A DNA stretch of 64,000 nt from Frigoriflavimonas asaccharolytica (GTDB lineage: Bacteria > Bacteroidota > Bacteroidia > Flavobacteriales > Weeksellaceae). Of the stretch, positions 35,320 through 43,830 are shown one piece after another. Below the pieces are notes generated by a model that had not been told where the DNA came from, made no database searches, and saw nothing but the letters and a program-made list of their open reading frames with translations. The position numbers were made by a program, and so were the translations under genes. Where the stretch lies: contig NZ_JABSNO010000006.1 in the NCBI RefSeq assembly GCF_013294015.1, positions 1 to 64,000 of the forward strand, read 5' to 3'. The stretch's first letter is position 1; each line of letters opens with the position of its first letter.

Positions 35320-35975
35320 TATAAAGAAGTAATTTTCTCAAATTCAATTTCTGAAAAATCTGAAATTACGAGATTCGCTTTCTCGTAATTTTGTCCAATA
35401 CTGTGTTCGCTTTTATAAGCCACGCAAAATATTTCTGCAGCGTGCGCAGCTAAAATTCCATTGGTAGAATCTTCTATTACAATACAATTTTCTTTTTTCT
35501 CTTTTGCCATTTCTGCAGCTTTGATGAAGATTTCTGGATGAGGTTTGGATTCCCGCAAATCTGCACCGCTTATTTTAGATATAAAATAAGGCTCTAATTC
35601 AAATTTTTGGAAAACCCAATTGATGGTGTTCATACTTGCAGAAGATGCCAAAACCAATTTTACTCCATTTTGATGGTAGTTTTTTATTAAATTTAAAACC
35701 CCAGGAATTAAATCAAAATCCTTATCATGATCAAAAAAATGTTTGAAATACTTTCTTTTTATTATAGAAAGTTCTTCAATACTTTGGATTAAATTGAATT
35801 TGGAAATAAGGGTTTCACATACTTTTTTGGTAGAATTTCCTGTAAAAGAATCGTACAATTCTTCAGAAACCTCAATTCCGACATCTTCAAACATTTGAAA
35901 ATAGGCTTTGCGGTGAAGTGGTTCCGTATCCACAATTACACCGTCCATATCGAAAAGTACTGCTTTTAATGGCAT
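35319..35975 (-). CDS. HAD-superfamily phosphatase, beta-phosphoglucomutase-like
   Basis: The 218-residue protein begins KAVLFDMDGVIVDTEPLHRK, with the nucleophile Asp and general-acid Asp of HAD enzymes. It has a helical cap domain, motif II LASSASM, and motif IV CIVIEDSTNG. It resembles beta-phosphoglucomutase and small sugar phosphatases; the true substrate is unknown. It is convergent with speA. Confidence 0.87.
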   Translation of the reverse strand: MPLKAVLFDMDGVIVDTEPLHRKAYFQMFEDVGIEVSEELYDSFTGNSTKKVCETLISKFNLIQSIEELSIIKRKYFKHFFDHDKDFDLIPGVLNLIKNYHQNGVKLVLASSASMNTINWVFQKFELEPYFISKISGADLRESKPHPEIFIKAAEMAKEKKENCIVIEDSTNGILAAHAAEIFCVAYKSEHSIGQNYEKANLVISDFSEIEFEKITSL

Positions 35976-35988
35976 TTAATTTTTTTTG

Positions 35989-35996
35989 CAAATTTA
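35989..35996 (-). promoter_or_regulatory. Promoter -7 box of the HAD gene
   Basis: Reverse-strand TAAATTTG, 13 bases before the ATG at 35975. Confidence 0.45.
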
Positions 35997-36113
35997 ATCA
36001 AATAATAATTTAGCGCTAATTGCTATTTCAGTCTTTCAAAATCCAAATAAATTTAATAATGTAGATCAGAAATAAACTTTAACTATTTCAATTAAAGATT
36101 GTTTTTACAGCTT

Positions 36114-36299
36114 TTAATGCTGGTTTTTATTTATCATAAATGCAAGGAAAATAAAAAAGGCAAGCAATGCTAAAAACGCTAGAATGGATTTAGTATTTGC
36201 GAAATTAACCGTCCATCCAAATGCGGGAGTTCTCTTTGGTGGAAAAATTCTTACATCTTCTTTTTTGTAATAGAAAATTCCCCATTTCCAGTTTTCATA
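36114..36299 (-). pseudogene. DUF5808-like membrane protein lacking a start codon
   Basis: Reading from 36299 leftward gives YENWKWGIFYYKKEDVRIFP, then PKRTPAFGWTVNFANTKSIL, one membrane helix, and a stop at 36114. The W-K-W-G-I-F-Y-Y and P-K-R...G-W-T-V-N-F pattern is that of DUF5808 tails. The frame continues only five codons further upstream to a TGA (36315-36317) overlapping the end of the hydrolase gene, and contains no ATG, GTG or TTG. Either the front was lost or translation starts from a non-standard codon. The frame is too short for standard gene calls. Confidence 0.55.
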
Positions 36300-36309
36300 T
36301 TTAAAAAAT

Positions 36310-37689
36310 TTATTTCAGTTTTAAAATCCACTCAGTCATTTCATTTAAAGCTCTTGGTGAAAAAGTTTCTTCAATCTGCCCATATTCTGAAGGATTTCCA
36401 GTGTTAGTCGTTTGAAAAAGATGATTTAAGCCTTCTAATTCTACAATTTTAAATTCTTTATTGCCTGCTTTTGTTAGAGATTTTTTTATTCCATCCAGAT
36501 TTTCCTTTGCAGAAACTTGCAGATCTAAACTTCCATTTATTGCTAAAACTGGAATTTTTATCTTAGATAAATAATCACTTGGATTAAATTCTATGAAATA
36601 CCGAAACCACGGCGAAGAGATTTCATCCGCTTGTTGTTCTGCAAGATCTTCCAAGCTAACTGTATTTTTTTCTGGTTTAGGTAATTTTTCGAGCTCAATT
36701 ATTAAAAATTCTTTCAAATCTTTTTTAAGGTCCTTACCTTTATATTTTTTGACAAAAGAATAAATATCGCTATTTAATTTCTCATTAATTTTGATAAGTA
36801 CATTTGACGCTCCGCTAATTTTTGCAATATTTTCAGATTGAATTCTCATCAGATCTTCAATCGGAATACCTGGTCCTGCCATTAATACTAAAAATTTCAC
36901 ATTTTTATTTTTGATTGCAACCATTGGAGCTATCATTCCACCTTCGGAATGGCCTACCAAACCAATATTTTTGTAGCCGTTTTTTATCAAATAATTTACC
37001 GCAGAATTTATATCTGTTGCAAAATCTGCCGTTGTTGCACCATGTTTTCCTGCGCTAGAACCGCCAATCCCACGATCGTCTAGTCGTAAAGTTGCAATTC
37101 CTTTTTTTGCAAAATCATCTGCAATTACGAGAAATGGTTTGTGGCCCACAAGTTCTTCATCACGATTTTGCGCTCCGCTTCCCGTAATCATCACAAGAAT
37201 TGGGCTGCTTTTATCAAAATTTTTAGGAGTTGTCAAAGTTCCGGCTAAATTATTTCCTTCTATTTCATTTTTAAAACTAATGTCTTCATTATTGTAATTA
37301 AATGGCGACTTTGGTTCTTGCGGACGATTGTTGGTTATTTCATCATCAGTTCTGGATAGGTTTAAGGGCAGATTCATCCCACTTTGCCTAAAAGTTCCTT
37401 CAAATTTATTATTATTAAATACTCCAGAATAATAAATTCCAAGATTATTTGCGTCGAAAATAAGCTCATTATTCTCGAATTTCGTTTCCTTAATTGCAAT
37501 TCCTTTTGCACCTTGCATTGGGCTATCTAAGGTAGATTTATAAGCATTTCCCTCCTTTTCTATATGAAATACCAATGGCAATTGCGTACCTTGAATTTGC
37601 AAATTTCCGTACCAAGTTCCTGTAATTTCTTGAGAAAATAGATTTTGAAATAGAAGAAATATTGTGCAGATGAATAATTTTGCTTTCAT
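36310..37689 (-). CDS. Exported alpha/beta-hydrolase (esterase/peptidase-like)
   Basis: The 459-residue protein has a signal peptide (FICTIFLLFQNLFSQ), a beta-rich N-terminal domain of about 115 residues (ITGTWYGNLQIQG, DUF-type lipocalin-like), then an alpha/beta-hydrolase with oxyanion region MITGSGAQNRDEE, LDDRGIGGS and the nucleophile GHSEGG. The catalytic acid and histidine are likely NGSLDLQV and GLNHLFQ. Substrate unknown. It is the fourth gene of a leftward cassette that starts with a DUF2089 regulator. Confidence 0.85.
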   Translation of the reverse strand: MKAKLFICTIFLLFQNLFSQEITGTWYGNLQIQGTQLPLVFHIEKEGNAYKSTLDSPMQGAKGIAIKETKFENNELIFDANNLGIYYSGVFNNNKFEGTFRQSGMNLPLNLSRTDDEITNNRPQEPKSPFNYNNEDISFKNEIEGNNLAGTLTTPKNFDKSSPILVMITGSGAQNRDEELVGHKPFLVIADDFAKKGIATLRLDDRGIGGSSAGKHGATTADFATDINSAVNYLIKNGYKNIGLVGHSEGGMIAPMVAIKNKNVKFLVLMAGPGIPIEDLMRIQSENIAKISGASNVLIKINEKLNSDIYSFVKKYKGKDLKKDLKEFLIIELEKLPKPEKNTVSLEDLAEQQADEISSPWFRYFIEFNPSDYLSKIKIPVLAINGSLDLQVSAKENLDGIKKSLTKAGNKEFKIVELEGLNHLFQTTNTGNPSEYGQIEETFSPRALNEMTEWILKLK

Positions 37690-37694
37690 AATTA

Positions 37695-38000
37695 TTAAAT
37701 TAAATTTATTAAAGTTTTTGATAGAATTTCACTGATGACTAAAGCTATAACAAACCAAATGTAATTTTGCCATTTTCTTAAATTCGTAGCAGTTCGGAAA
37801 CCATTTGTTAGCAGTACGATTGCATATATTATTATTAAAATCATTATTATAGAAAAAATAATAAGTATTGACATTTCCGAAAAATTAAATTGCAGGTTTT
37901 CAGGATTTTGAATTTCTTTAATGATTTTTTCGTTTATTTTTTCTAAAAACGGATTATTAATAATCAAACTTATTGCATAAATTGGAATTCTATAGATCAT
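37695..38000 (-). CDS. Three-helix membrane protein of the DUF2089 cassette
   Basis: About 101 residues with three hydrophobic segments. A GTG at 38021 would start it 13 bases inside the upstream gene (108 residues); the ATG at 38000, eight bases after that gene's stop, is chosen. No family is recognised. Position suggests it pairs with the 87-residue membrane protein upstream, perhaps as a split DUF2975-like protein. Confidence 0.6.
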   Translation of the reverse strand: MIYRIPIYAISLIINNPFLEKINEKIIKEIQNPENLQFNFSEMSILIIFSIIMILIIIYAIVLLTNGFRTATNLRKWQNYIWFVIALVISEILSKTLINLI

Positions 38001-38008
38001 CGAAATTA

Positions 38009-38272
38009 CTAAAATATCCACAATTCTCGTTTTTTATAAATGATTTTTCCGATGATAAATAGTAGCGTAAATAGGACAAAAATATTGATTAAATTTTCTT
38101 TCAGCGAGTCTACGAATGTTACTTCTGAAGAGTGTGCATCCAGAATTCCATCAAAAGTTACAGAAAAATAATGTCCGCACAAACTTCCAACCAGAATAGA
38201 TAGTATCCCAATAAAAAGAAGATTTTTTTCTGAAAATTTCTCAAATGGATTTGAAATAATTTTCCAGCACAT
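38009..38272 (-). CDS. Two-helix membrane protein of the DUF2089 cassette
   Basis: This 87-residue protein has helices around 18-38 (LLFIGILSILVGSLCGHYF) and 60-75 (NIFVLFTLLFIIGKIIY). It starts three bases after the DUF2089 stop and is clearly in one operon with it. No family name can be given. Confidence 0.65.
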   Translation of the reverse strand: MCWKIISNPFEKFSEKNLLFIGILSILVGSLCGHYFSVTFDGILDAHSSEVTFVDSLKENLINIFVLFTLLFIIGKIIYKKRELWIF

Positions 38273-38274
38273 CG

Positions 38275-38541
38275 TTATTTTTTTAAATTTTTAATTTCAT
38301 CGATCATATCATCCATTTTGTTCCGCATGGTTGGATAGGAAAGTCCAGCTTGTTTTGCCATTTCTTTGATGCTTCCACTTGAAAGGAAAAAATCTAAAAT
38401 AAATGCTTGATTTTCGTGCGAAAGTTTCATTAATAAAGGCAATTCATAATCGCCATTTACCGAAGTTTTGCAATTTGAACATTTCAGCTGACTAACATTT
38501 AAAGTATTCTCACAACTGGGACAAATGATAGGAAGTTTCAT
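38275..38541 (-). CDS. DUF2089-family zinc-ribbon/HTH regulator
   Basis: The 88-residue protein has a CPSC...CSNC zinc ribbon (C7, C10, C21, C24) followed by a helix-turn-helix region (IKEMAKQAGLSYPTMRNKMDDM). This is the DUF2089 architecture. It probably regulates the cassette downstream (two membrane proteins, hydrolase, DUF5808-like piece). Confidence 0.85.
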   Translation of the reverse strand: MKLPIICPSCENTLNVSQLKCSNCKTSVNGDYELPLLMKLSHENQAFILDFFLSSGSIKEMAKQAGLSYPTMRNKMDDMIDEIKNLKK

Positions 38542-38560
38542 TTATTAATATTTATTGAAA

Positions 38561-38568
38561 CAAATATA
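38561..38568 (-). promoter_or_regulatory. Promoter -7 box of the DUF2089 cassette
   Basis: Reverse-strand TATATTTG, 19 bases before the ATG at 38541. The nearest TTG is 25 bases away, longer than usual. Confidence 0.5.
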
Positions 38569-38894
38569 GGGAAATGTTTAATAAAGTTGAAATCAATTTT
38601 AATAAAGTGTAATATTTTTAGATTTTAGTTTAAATTTTATCTGAATTTTTTAACACCTATTCCACATAAGTCAAATAGTGAAGGCAAATAATTATTCATA
38701 ATACACAAAGTTAAACAATCAAAGATTCATAAAACGAATGTGCACTTAAGCGAAATAATTTGTGCACTATGCTTAAGAAACTAATGTGGTAAATTTTGCA
38801 GTTTAGCAATAAATAATCGGGGAATTTTCCTTACAGACCTTAATTCCTTCACAAATCTAAATGGTTAAAATTCTTTATTTTTTCTACAAAATTT
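38569..38894. other. Divergent intergenic region with no further recognised feature
   Basis: AT-rich spacer between the leftward DUF2089 promoter and the rightward agmatinase promoter. No open frame or RNA gene is supported. Confidence 0.5.
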
Positions 38895-38924
38895 TTGCGG
38901 CTTCTTCTTTAAGTTTTATCTTTG
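38895..38924 (+). promoter_or_regulatory. Promoter of the agmatinase gene
   Basis: TTG at 38895-38897, 19-base spacer, TATCTTTG at 38917-38924. The fit is excellent. It shows that the earlier ATG at 38922 lies inside the promoter and is not the start. Confidence 0.8.
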
Positions 38925-38951
38925 AAAATTCATCATAAAAAAATATTTCAA

Positions 38952-39803
38952 ATGAAAACATACGCCGGAATTCCCGAAGAAAACGCAAGTCTAGAAAACT
39001 CAAAAGTAATGCTCGTAACTGTACCTTACGATGGAACTTCCACTTGGGGAAAAGGCGCAGACAAAGGACCAGAATTGTTTCTAGATGCGTCTGAAAATAT
39101 GGAATTATACGACATCGAAACTAAAACCGAACCTTATTTAGAAGGTGTATTTCTTGCAGGTGAAATTTCTGAAAAATCTTCACCAGAAGCAATGACGGAA
39201 GCAGTTTACCAAAAAACAAAATCACTTTTAGAAAACGAGGGAAAATTATTCACCCTTTTTGGTGGCGAACATTCCGTTTCCATTGGTTCTATCAGAGCAG
39301 TTGGCGAAAAATTTGAGAACCTAACGGTTTTGCAATTTGATGCGCACACAGATTTACGTCCAGATTTTCATGGAAGCACTTCCAATCATGCTTGTGCTGT
39401 TTTTGAAGCGAGCCAAAAGCATAATTTAGTTCAGGTTGGAATACGTTCTGGAGATATTGAGGAAATGCAATACATACAAGAAGGAAATTGTTTTTGGGCA
39501 CATGAAATTCATAAAAATGAAAATTGGATAGATGATGTTCTCGCAAAAGTTTCTGGAAACGTTTACATTACCATAGATTTAGACGCTTTTGATCCTTCCA
39601 TCGCACCTTCTACAGGAACGCCAGAACCAGGAGGTTTGCAATGGTATCCAACTTTAGAATTACTAAAAAAAGTTTTTGAAAAATGCAATGTGGTCGCTTT
39701 TGATATTGTAGAATTGATGGATTCTCCTTTCAGCAAACCTACAGCTTTCTTATCTGCGAAATTGTATTATAAAATGTTGGCTTATTATCATTTGAAAGGA
39801 TAA
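38952..39803 (+). CDS. speB: Agmatinase (ureohydrolase family)
   Basis: The 283-residue binuclear manganese enzyme hydrolyses agmatine to putrescine and urea. Metal motifs are GGEHSVSIG, DAHTDLR and DLDAFDPSIAP. The longest frame starts at 38922 inside the -7 box, so the ATG at 38952 (MKTYAGIPEE) is taken. Together with speA, 3.7 kb upstream on the same strand, it completes a putrescine route. Arginase specificity cannot be excluded, but the paired decarboxylase favours agmatine. Confidence 0.87.
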   Translation: MKTYAGIPEENASLENSKVMLVTVPYDGTSTWGKGADKGPELFLDASENMELYDIETKTEPYLEGVFLAGEISEKSSPEAMTEAVYQKTKSLLENEGKLFTLFGGEHSVSIGSIRAVGEKFENLTVLQFDAHTDLRPDFHGSTSNHACAVFEASQKHNLVQVGIRSGDIEEMQYIQEGNCFWAHEIHKNENWIDDVLAKVSGNVYITIDLDAFDPSIAPSTGTPEPGGLQWYPTLELLKKVFEKCNVVAFDIVELMDSPFSKPTAFLSAKLYYKMLAYYHLKG

Positions 39804-39920
39804 TTAATAATACAAGAAAAGAAACTAGATTTTCCTTCAATTCAATTCTAAACTATCATTTTTTTTTCGATAATAATCTGAAAACCGGATGAAAAATTTT
39901 GCACTTTATGATAGGATTTT

Positions 39921-39958
39921 AAATCTGTCAGAATATTAATTTTCTGGCAGATTTATTT
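39921..39958 (+). terminator. Hairpin terminator between agmatinase and the next, convergent gene
   Basis: AAATCTGTCAGAA pairs with TTCTGGCAGATTT with one mismatch, followed by ATTTTA. It may serve both directions, though the T runs are short. Confidence 0.5.
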
Positions 39959-39978
39959 TAAAAAAAAGTGTAATTTCT

Positions 39979-41145
39979 TCACTTTCCAAATTGAAAATCT
40001 TGCAGTTTATCCTCAAAATAGGTGAAATAGGTTTCGTCTATCATTTTTTTTAATCTTGATATCATTTCTTCATTATTTTTTATTTCTGAATTTTGTAATA
40101 AAGCAAAATAATATAATATCGAATAATATTTTTTCCAGCCAATACCTAAATTTTCCACATTGACTTTGTTTAAGTGATAAGATGTTTTTTGCTTGTCATT
40201 CATCTTGCAATATGCAGTGGCGCACAAAATATTCCAGGCTTCATCGTGCGTTTTCTTCCTATTTGTTGGGACAAAATCTAAATCTTTACTTTTTTGCAAG
40301 GTATTATTTTCTATTAAATATTTCATTTCATCAATTCTATTGGTGAAAATTAAAGATTCTAAAACCGTATATTCAAAACTACAAACAGAACTTTGCGAGG
40401 CTTTTATATATTGCAAACGTGTTTTTTTCATTTCCGAAAATGTGCTTTTGAAAAGAGGCTCATTTCTCGTAAAATCTGCATAAAGCAATAGAATACCATA
40501 TTTTAATCCAGCTGGAATTACGTGTATATCATCATCTAATTGCGTATCATAAATTTTCTGAAAATACAATTCTATCAGTTCCTCATTTTGTTGAAGAAAG
40601 GCACTATGAAAGAGAAAACCATAGGCAAAGATTTTGGCTTCATTGGTTCTATTAAATTTTAAATAAACGGAAAAGTATTGGGTATAAACCGTGCCCAAAA
40701 GATCTCGCATCGGATGATGTTCCATGAAATATTTTCTTGCCAAAGGGAATTTAAGCAATCTATTGTGTGTACTTACCATAAACTCGGCAGATTCGGAAAT
40801 TTGCATACAGATTTGTTCGCTTCTTTCCCAATAATTTTTCGTTTGGCACTCTTCCAATACAAAAAAATCTTTCAATTCTTCTTCACTATAAGCATTCGTA
40901 AAAGATTCTAGATCTGCAAAACCGCAAAATTTACAAAGTAGATTTAAATTATATTTTCCTAAACCTGAATTAGATTTTACTAAGGCAAAAAATCTTCGCA
41001 GTGTTTGTGCGCTTATATTTTCGTTTAAATTTTTCTTAATAATATTTGATAATTCTTCGCAATCCGTTGCGGTAGAGACAGATTTACCAAAATGTTTCTC
41101 TATTTTTTTTTGAAGGTGCGATAGAATTTCTTGATTTTTATTCAT
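39979..41145 (-). CDS. Unrecognised protein with an HTH-like N-terminal region
   Basis: The 388-residue cytoplasmic protein begins NKNQEILSHLQKKIEKHFGK. It holds AQTLRRFFALVKSNSGLGKY and a Cys-containing CKFCGFADLESF, a pattern found at the N-terminus of Bacteroidota regulator-like proteins. The remaining 280 residues are helical (TPR-like in composition) with no known domain. The longest frame begins with a TTG at 41163 that is part of a -7 box; the ATG at 41145 is used. Function is not assigned. Confidence 0.65.
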   Translation of the reverse strand: MNKNQEILSHLQKKIEKHFGKSVSTATDCEELSNIIKKNLNENISAQTLRRFFALVKSNSGLGKYNLNLLCKFCGFADLESFTNAYSEEELKDFFVLEECQTKNYWERSEQICMQISESAEFMVSTHNRLLKFPLARKYFMEHHPMRDLLGTVYTQYFSVYLKFNRTNEAKIFAYGFLFHSAFLQQNEELIELYFQKIYDTQLDDDIHVIPAGLKYGILLLYADFTRNEPLFKSTFSEMKKTRLQYIKASQSSVCSFEYTVLESLIFTNRIDEMKYLIENNTLQKSKDLDFVPTNRKKTHDEAWNILCATAYCKMNDKQKTSYHLNKVNVENLGIGWKKYYSILYYFALLQNSEIKNNEEMISRLKKMIDETYFTYFEDKLQDFQFGK

Positions 41146-41160
41146 AAAAATTGGCCTTTT

Positions 41161-41168
41161 CAAATATA
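41161..41168 (-). promoter_or_regulatory. Promoter -7 box of the regulator-like gene
   Basis: Reverse-strand TATATTTG, 15 bases before the ATG at 41145. Confidence 0.5.
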
Positions 41169-41578
41169 GAAATAAAAAAGCAGATTAATTTTGTACAAAA
41201 TTGTACAGCAGATGAGAATTTTAATTATACTAATTTTACCCTTCAATACAAATGATGAAGATAATACATTCCCTTTTTCAAACCGACGCAGTTCGTTTGG
41301 ATTAGGGAATATCTTTGTTAAATGATTCAACCATGCAATATTATGACTTTCGATATTGTGGTAAAAATCGATTAGTATTGCAATATTAGCGGCGATATTT
41401 TGATAGCATCGTATAAATAACAGCGTCAAAATTTAGTAAAAATGCAACAAAGTAAATTACACATATATTGTGGAACTTATTGAGAGGCCTTAAAGCACAA
41501 ATAGCTTATTTATCTGTGAAATTGTATTGTGAAATTTTGGTGTAATAGTATTTGTGGATATATTAATATTTGGAATAA
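41169..41578. other. Intergenic region with no supported gene
   Basis: About 410 bases between the regulator-like gene's promoter and the OmpA-family terminator. An 89-codon reverse frame runs from 41429 into the promoter, but it has no recognisable product. Nothing else can be named. Confidence 0.5.
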
Positions 41579-41615
41579 ACAAAAAAACCGCCCTGATAAA
41601 AAATCGGGGCGGTTT
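41579..41615 (-). terminator. Terminator of the OmpA-family gene
   Basis: AAACCGCCC and GGGCGGTTT with inner GAT/ATC form a long GC-rich stem; on the reverse strand it is followed by T7. Confidence 0.9.
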
Positions 41616-41635
41616 CGTATTTAAAGCAGTATCAA

Positions 41636-43441
41636 TTATTTAGGACAAATTACTTTAAATTCTGTTCTTCTGTTGATTTGCTGTTCTGCATCCGAACATT
41701 GTACACCGTTTGCACATTGGTTAAGCAATACAGTTTCACCATATCCTTTGGCAACGATTCTGTCTCTAGAAATTCCTTTCGTGATGATGTAATCTACCGC
41801 TGCTTGTGCTCTGTTTTGCGATAATTTCAAGTTGTAAGCATCACTACCTCTAGAATCTGTATGAGAACCCAATTCTACTTTTACGCTAGGATTGTCTTCT
41901 AAAAATCTCACCAATTTGTTCAATTCTGGTTTCGCATCTTCACGGATAAAAAATTTATCCAAATCATACAAGATGTCTTTCAATGCGATTCCTTTTCCAC
42001 ATTCTGTCTGCTGTGCACAGATTTCTATATTCACAAATAGGTTTCTATCTCTGCTGTAGTTTTGCGTATTGATCATCTCTACTTGAGAGAAATAGTTGGC
42101 TTGTTTTGCATACAATTCATAAGTTGCATTTGGTGGCAATTGTAAGATAAATTCTCCGTTTGCATCAGAAAGTGTAGACTTTTTGTAAGCATCAAATTTA
42201 TTTTCAAGGTAAACTGCTGCGCCAGAAAGTGGTACGCTAGAATTACATTGGAAGGTTTTACCTTTCAAAATAAAGTTTCTATCTGAATAGATAATTTCTT
42301 TATTCAAATCTCCATTGGCAACAAATTCCCCAGTTTTGGTAGCATTTGGATCGAGTGGTATTTTATTAAAATCACCAGTAATTTGATAATTATTTGGGTT
42401 GATTCCATCTACATACACTTTTCCAGAAGTATCCGTCATTGCTGTATTGATAATGTTTCCTTGGTAATCTTTCACAAAAACTTGCGTGTTCGGGATCACT
42501 TGTCCGGTATATTTGTCTTTCGCGGTAATTACCAAACGGTAGGTTTTTTCTGCAGCAACTTCATTTACAATTTCTTCATTTTTTTTCGTTTTGCCAAATC
42601 GGTAAGAAATTCCTGCGAAAACTCCAACAGAACTTAAGTTCATTTTCTCCATTTGAGTAGTAGAACTTCCTGGTTGATCCATTCTAGTTGTGCCAGTATT
42701 TTGGTAAACATCTCCTATTTTATCTCTTTCAAAATAATACATTTTGAGTGGTGCAATAGGATAATTTGCATTTAAAATCACATTTTGATCAGATTCCTCT
42801 ACATTATAATGATTCATATAATAAGCTCCAGCATTCACAGACCAGTTTGGGTGAAACCAATAATTAAATTTCATTTGAGCTTTGGTAGAAAATACTTTTT
42901 CATTATCAAAACCAGAATGATAAGTGATTGGATCTTTAATAGTTAAATTTTGCTGAACACCATCTATCAAAATTTCTCCGCCATTGATGAATCCAATTCC
43001 ACCTAATAGACCTAATTCTGCAGAAAATTTATTGTCGTTAGTTTCATATTTAAAAGCAGGTCCTATTCCCACAAAAGTTCTAGATATATCTTTCTTTTGG
43101 GTTTCAAACGAAGTGTAATCTTCTGGCGCACCCAATTTTCCAGGATATTGTCCTGCCAAATCTACACCTTCTGGTGTGTTTTTAATAAAATCTGCATCTG
43201 CTTGAATTCCAAACCAATTCCAATACTTGTTGATGGAAACTCCACCCATAAAACCGCCTTTGTAATCGATTAGGCGAAAATCTTCTTTGTAGGTTGGGAA
43301 ATCAAAACCTCCTCTTGCGGAAATTTGCCAATAAGATTTTTTGTTGTCTACTTTTTCTGTTGGATTTACTTGTGCATTCAAAGAGCCAAAAGTTGAGCTT
43401 GCTAAAAGTGCACTTGCTAAAATAAGTTTTAAATTTTTCAT
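41636..43441 (-). CDS. OmpA-family outer-membrane protein with two inserted beta-sandwich domains
   Basis: The 601-residue protein has a signal peptide (LILASALLASSTFGSLNAQ) and a barrel of about 270 residues ending near GVFAGISYRFGK. Two carboxypeptidase-regulatory/CNA-B-like domains follow (KDKYTGQVIPNTQVFVKD and FQCNSSVPLSGAAVYLEN). A C-terminal OmpA peptidoglycan-binding domain (LYDLDKFFIRE, LGSHTDSRGSDAYNLKLSQNR, INRRTEFKV) completes it. It anchors the outer membrane to peptidoglycan and carries extra domains that may bind partners. Confidence 0.88.
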   Translation of the reverse strand: MKNLKLILASALLASSTFGSLNAQVNPTEKVDNKKSYWQISARGGFDFPTYKEDFRLIDYKGGFMGGVSINKYWNWFGIQADADFIKNTPEGVDLAGQYPGKLGAPEDYTSFETQKKDISRTFVGIGPAFKYETNDNKFSAELGLLGGIGFINGGEILIDGVQQNLTIKDPITYHSGFDNEKVFSTKAQMKFNYWFHPNWSVNAGAYYMNHYNVEESDQNVILNANYPIAPLKMYYFERDKIGDVYQNTGTTRMDQPGSSTTQMEKMNLSSVGVFAGISYRFGKTKKNEEIVNEVAAEKTYRLVITAKDKYTGQVIPNTQVFVKDYQGNIINTAMTDTSGKVYVDGINPNNYQITGDFNKIPLDPNATKTGEFVANGDLNKEIIYSDRNFILKGKTFQCNSSVPLSGAAVYLENKFDAYKKSTLSDANGEFILQLPPNATYELYAKQANYFSQVEMINTQNYSRDRNLFVNIEICAQQTECGKGIALKDILYDLDKFFIREDAKPELNKLVRFLEDNPSVKVELGSHTDSRGSDAYNLKLSQNRAQAAVDYIITKGISRDRIVAKGYGETVLLNQCANGVQCSDAEQQINRRTEFKVICPK

Positions 43442-43566
43442 TGTTTTAAATTTTAATAATTATTACTTGCTGTAATTTGTACTACAAAGGTGCGACGATT
43501 GGAAGCCCAATAAAGAAGGGAATAGACTAGAAACGTTAAGGGAAAACACCCCTAAAATTTAGGGGC

Positions 43567-43597
43567 AAAAAAAACCGTTCGCTAAAATAGCGAACGG
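43567..43597 (-). terminator. Terminator after the response-regulator transcript
   Basis: CCGTTCGCTA (43575-43584) pairs with TAGCGAACGG (43588-43597) over 10 bp; A8 on the plus strand gives a T run on the reverse strand. It lies about 235 bases after the response-regulator stop. Confidence 0.8.
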
Positions 43598-43830
43598 CGT
43601 TTATGCAGTTATTAGTTTTTATAAACATATCTCTAGAAATTGTGTTTTTATTTATAGTTATTGAGGAAAAACTGCTGCATAAATTTAATAATGATAATTT
43701 TAATGATTTTTTAGTATTAATTTAAAATGTTGAATTGTTGAAAACGATTTATTTAAAAAATAGTTTGCACTTTCTCTTACAAGTTAAGATTTTATCTCTT
43801 ATAATATTTTAAATGCTTGGTAATGCTACA
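43598..43830 (-). other. Long 3' region of the two-component operon
   Basis: These 233 bases contain no frame of note. TTTATGCAGTT near 43610 and AACTGCTGCATAAA near 43670 could fold together. No promoter of a separate small RNA was found. It may be a long 3' UTR or an unrecognised RNA. Confidence 0.35.

Noticed and set aside
41160-41429. 89-codon reverse frame upstream of the regulator-like gene
   Set aside because: It runs through that gene's -7 box, has no ribosome-binding site and no recognisable product; treated as chance.
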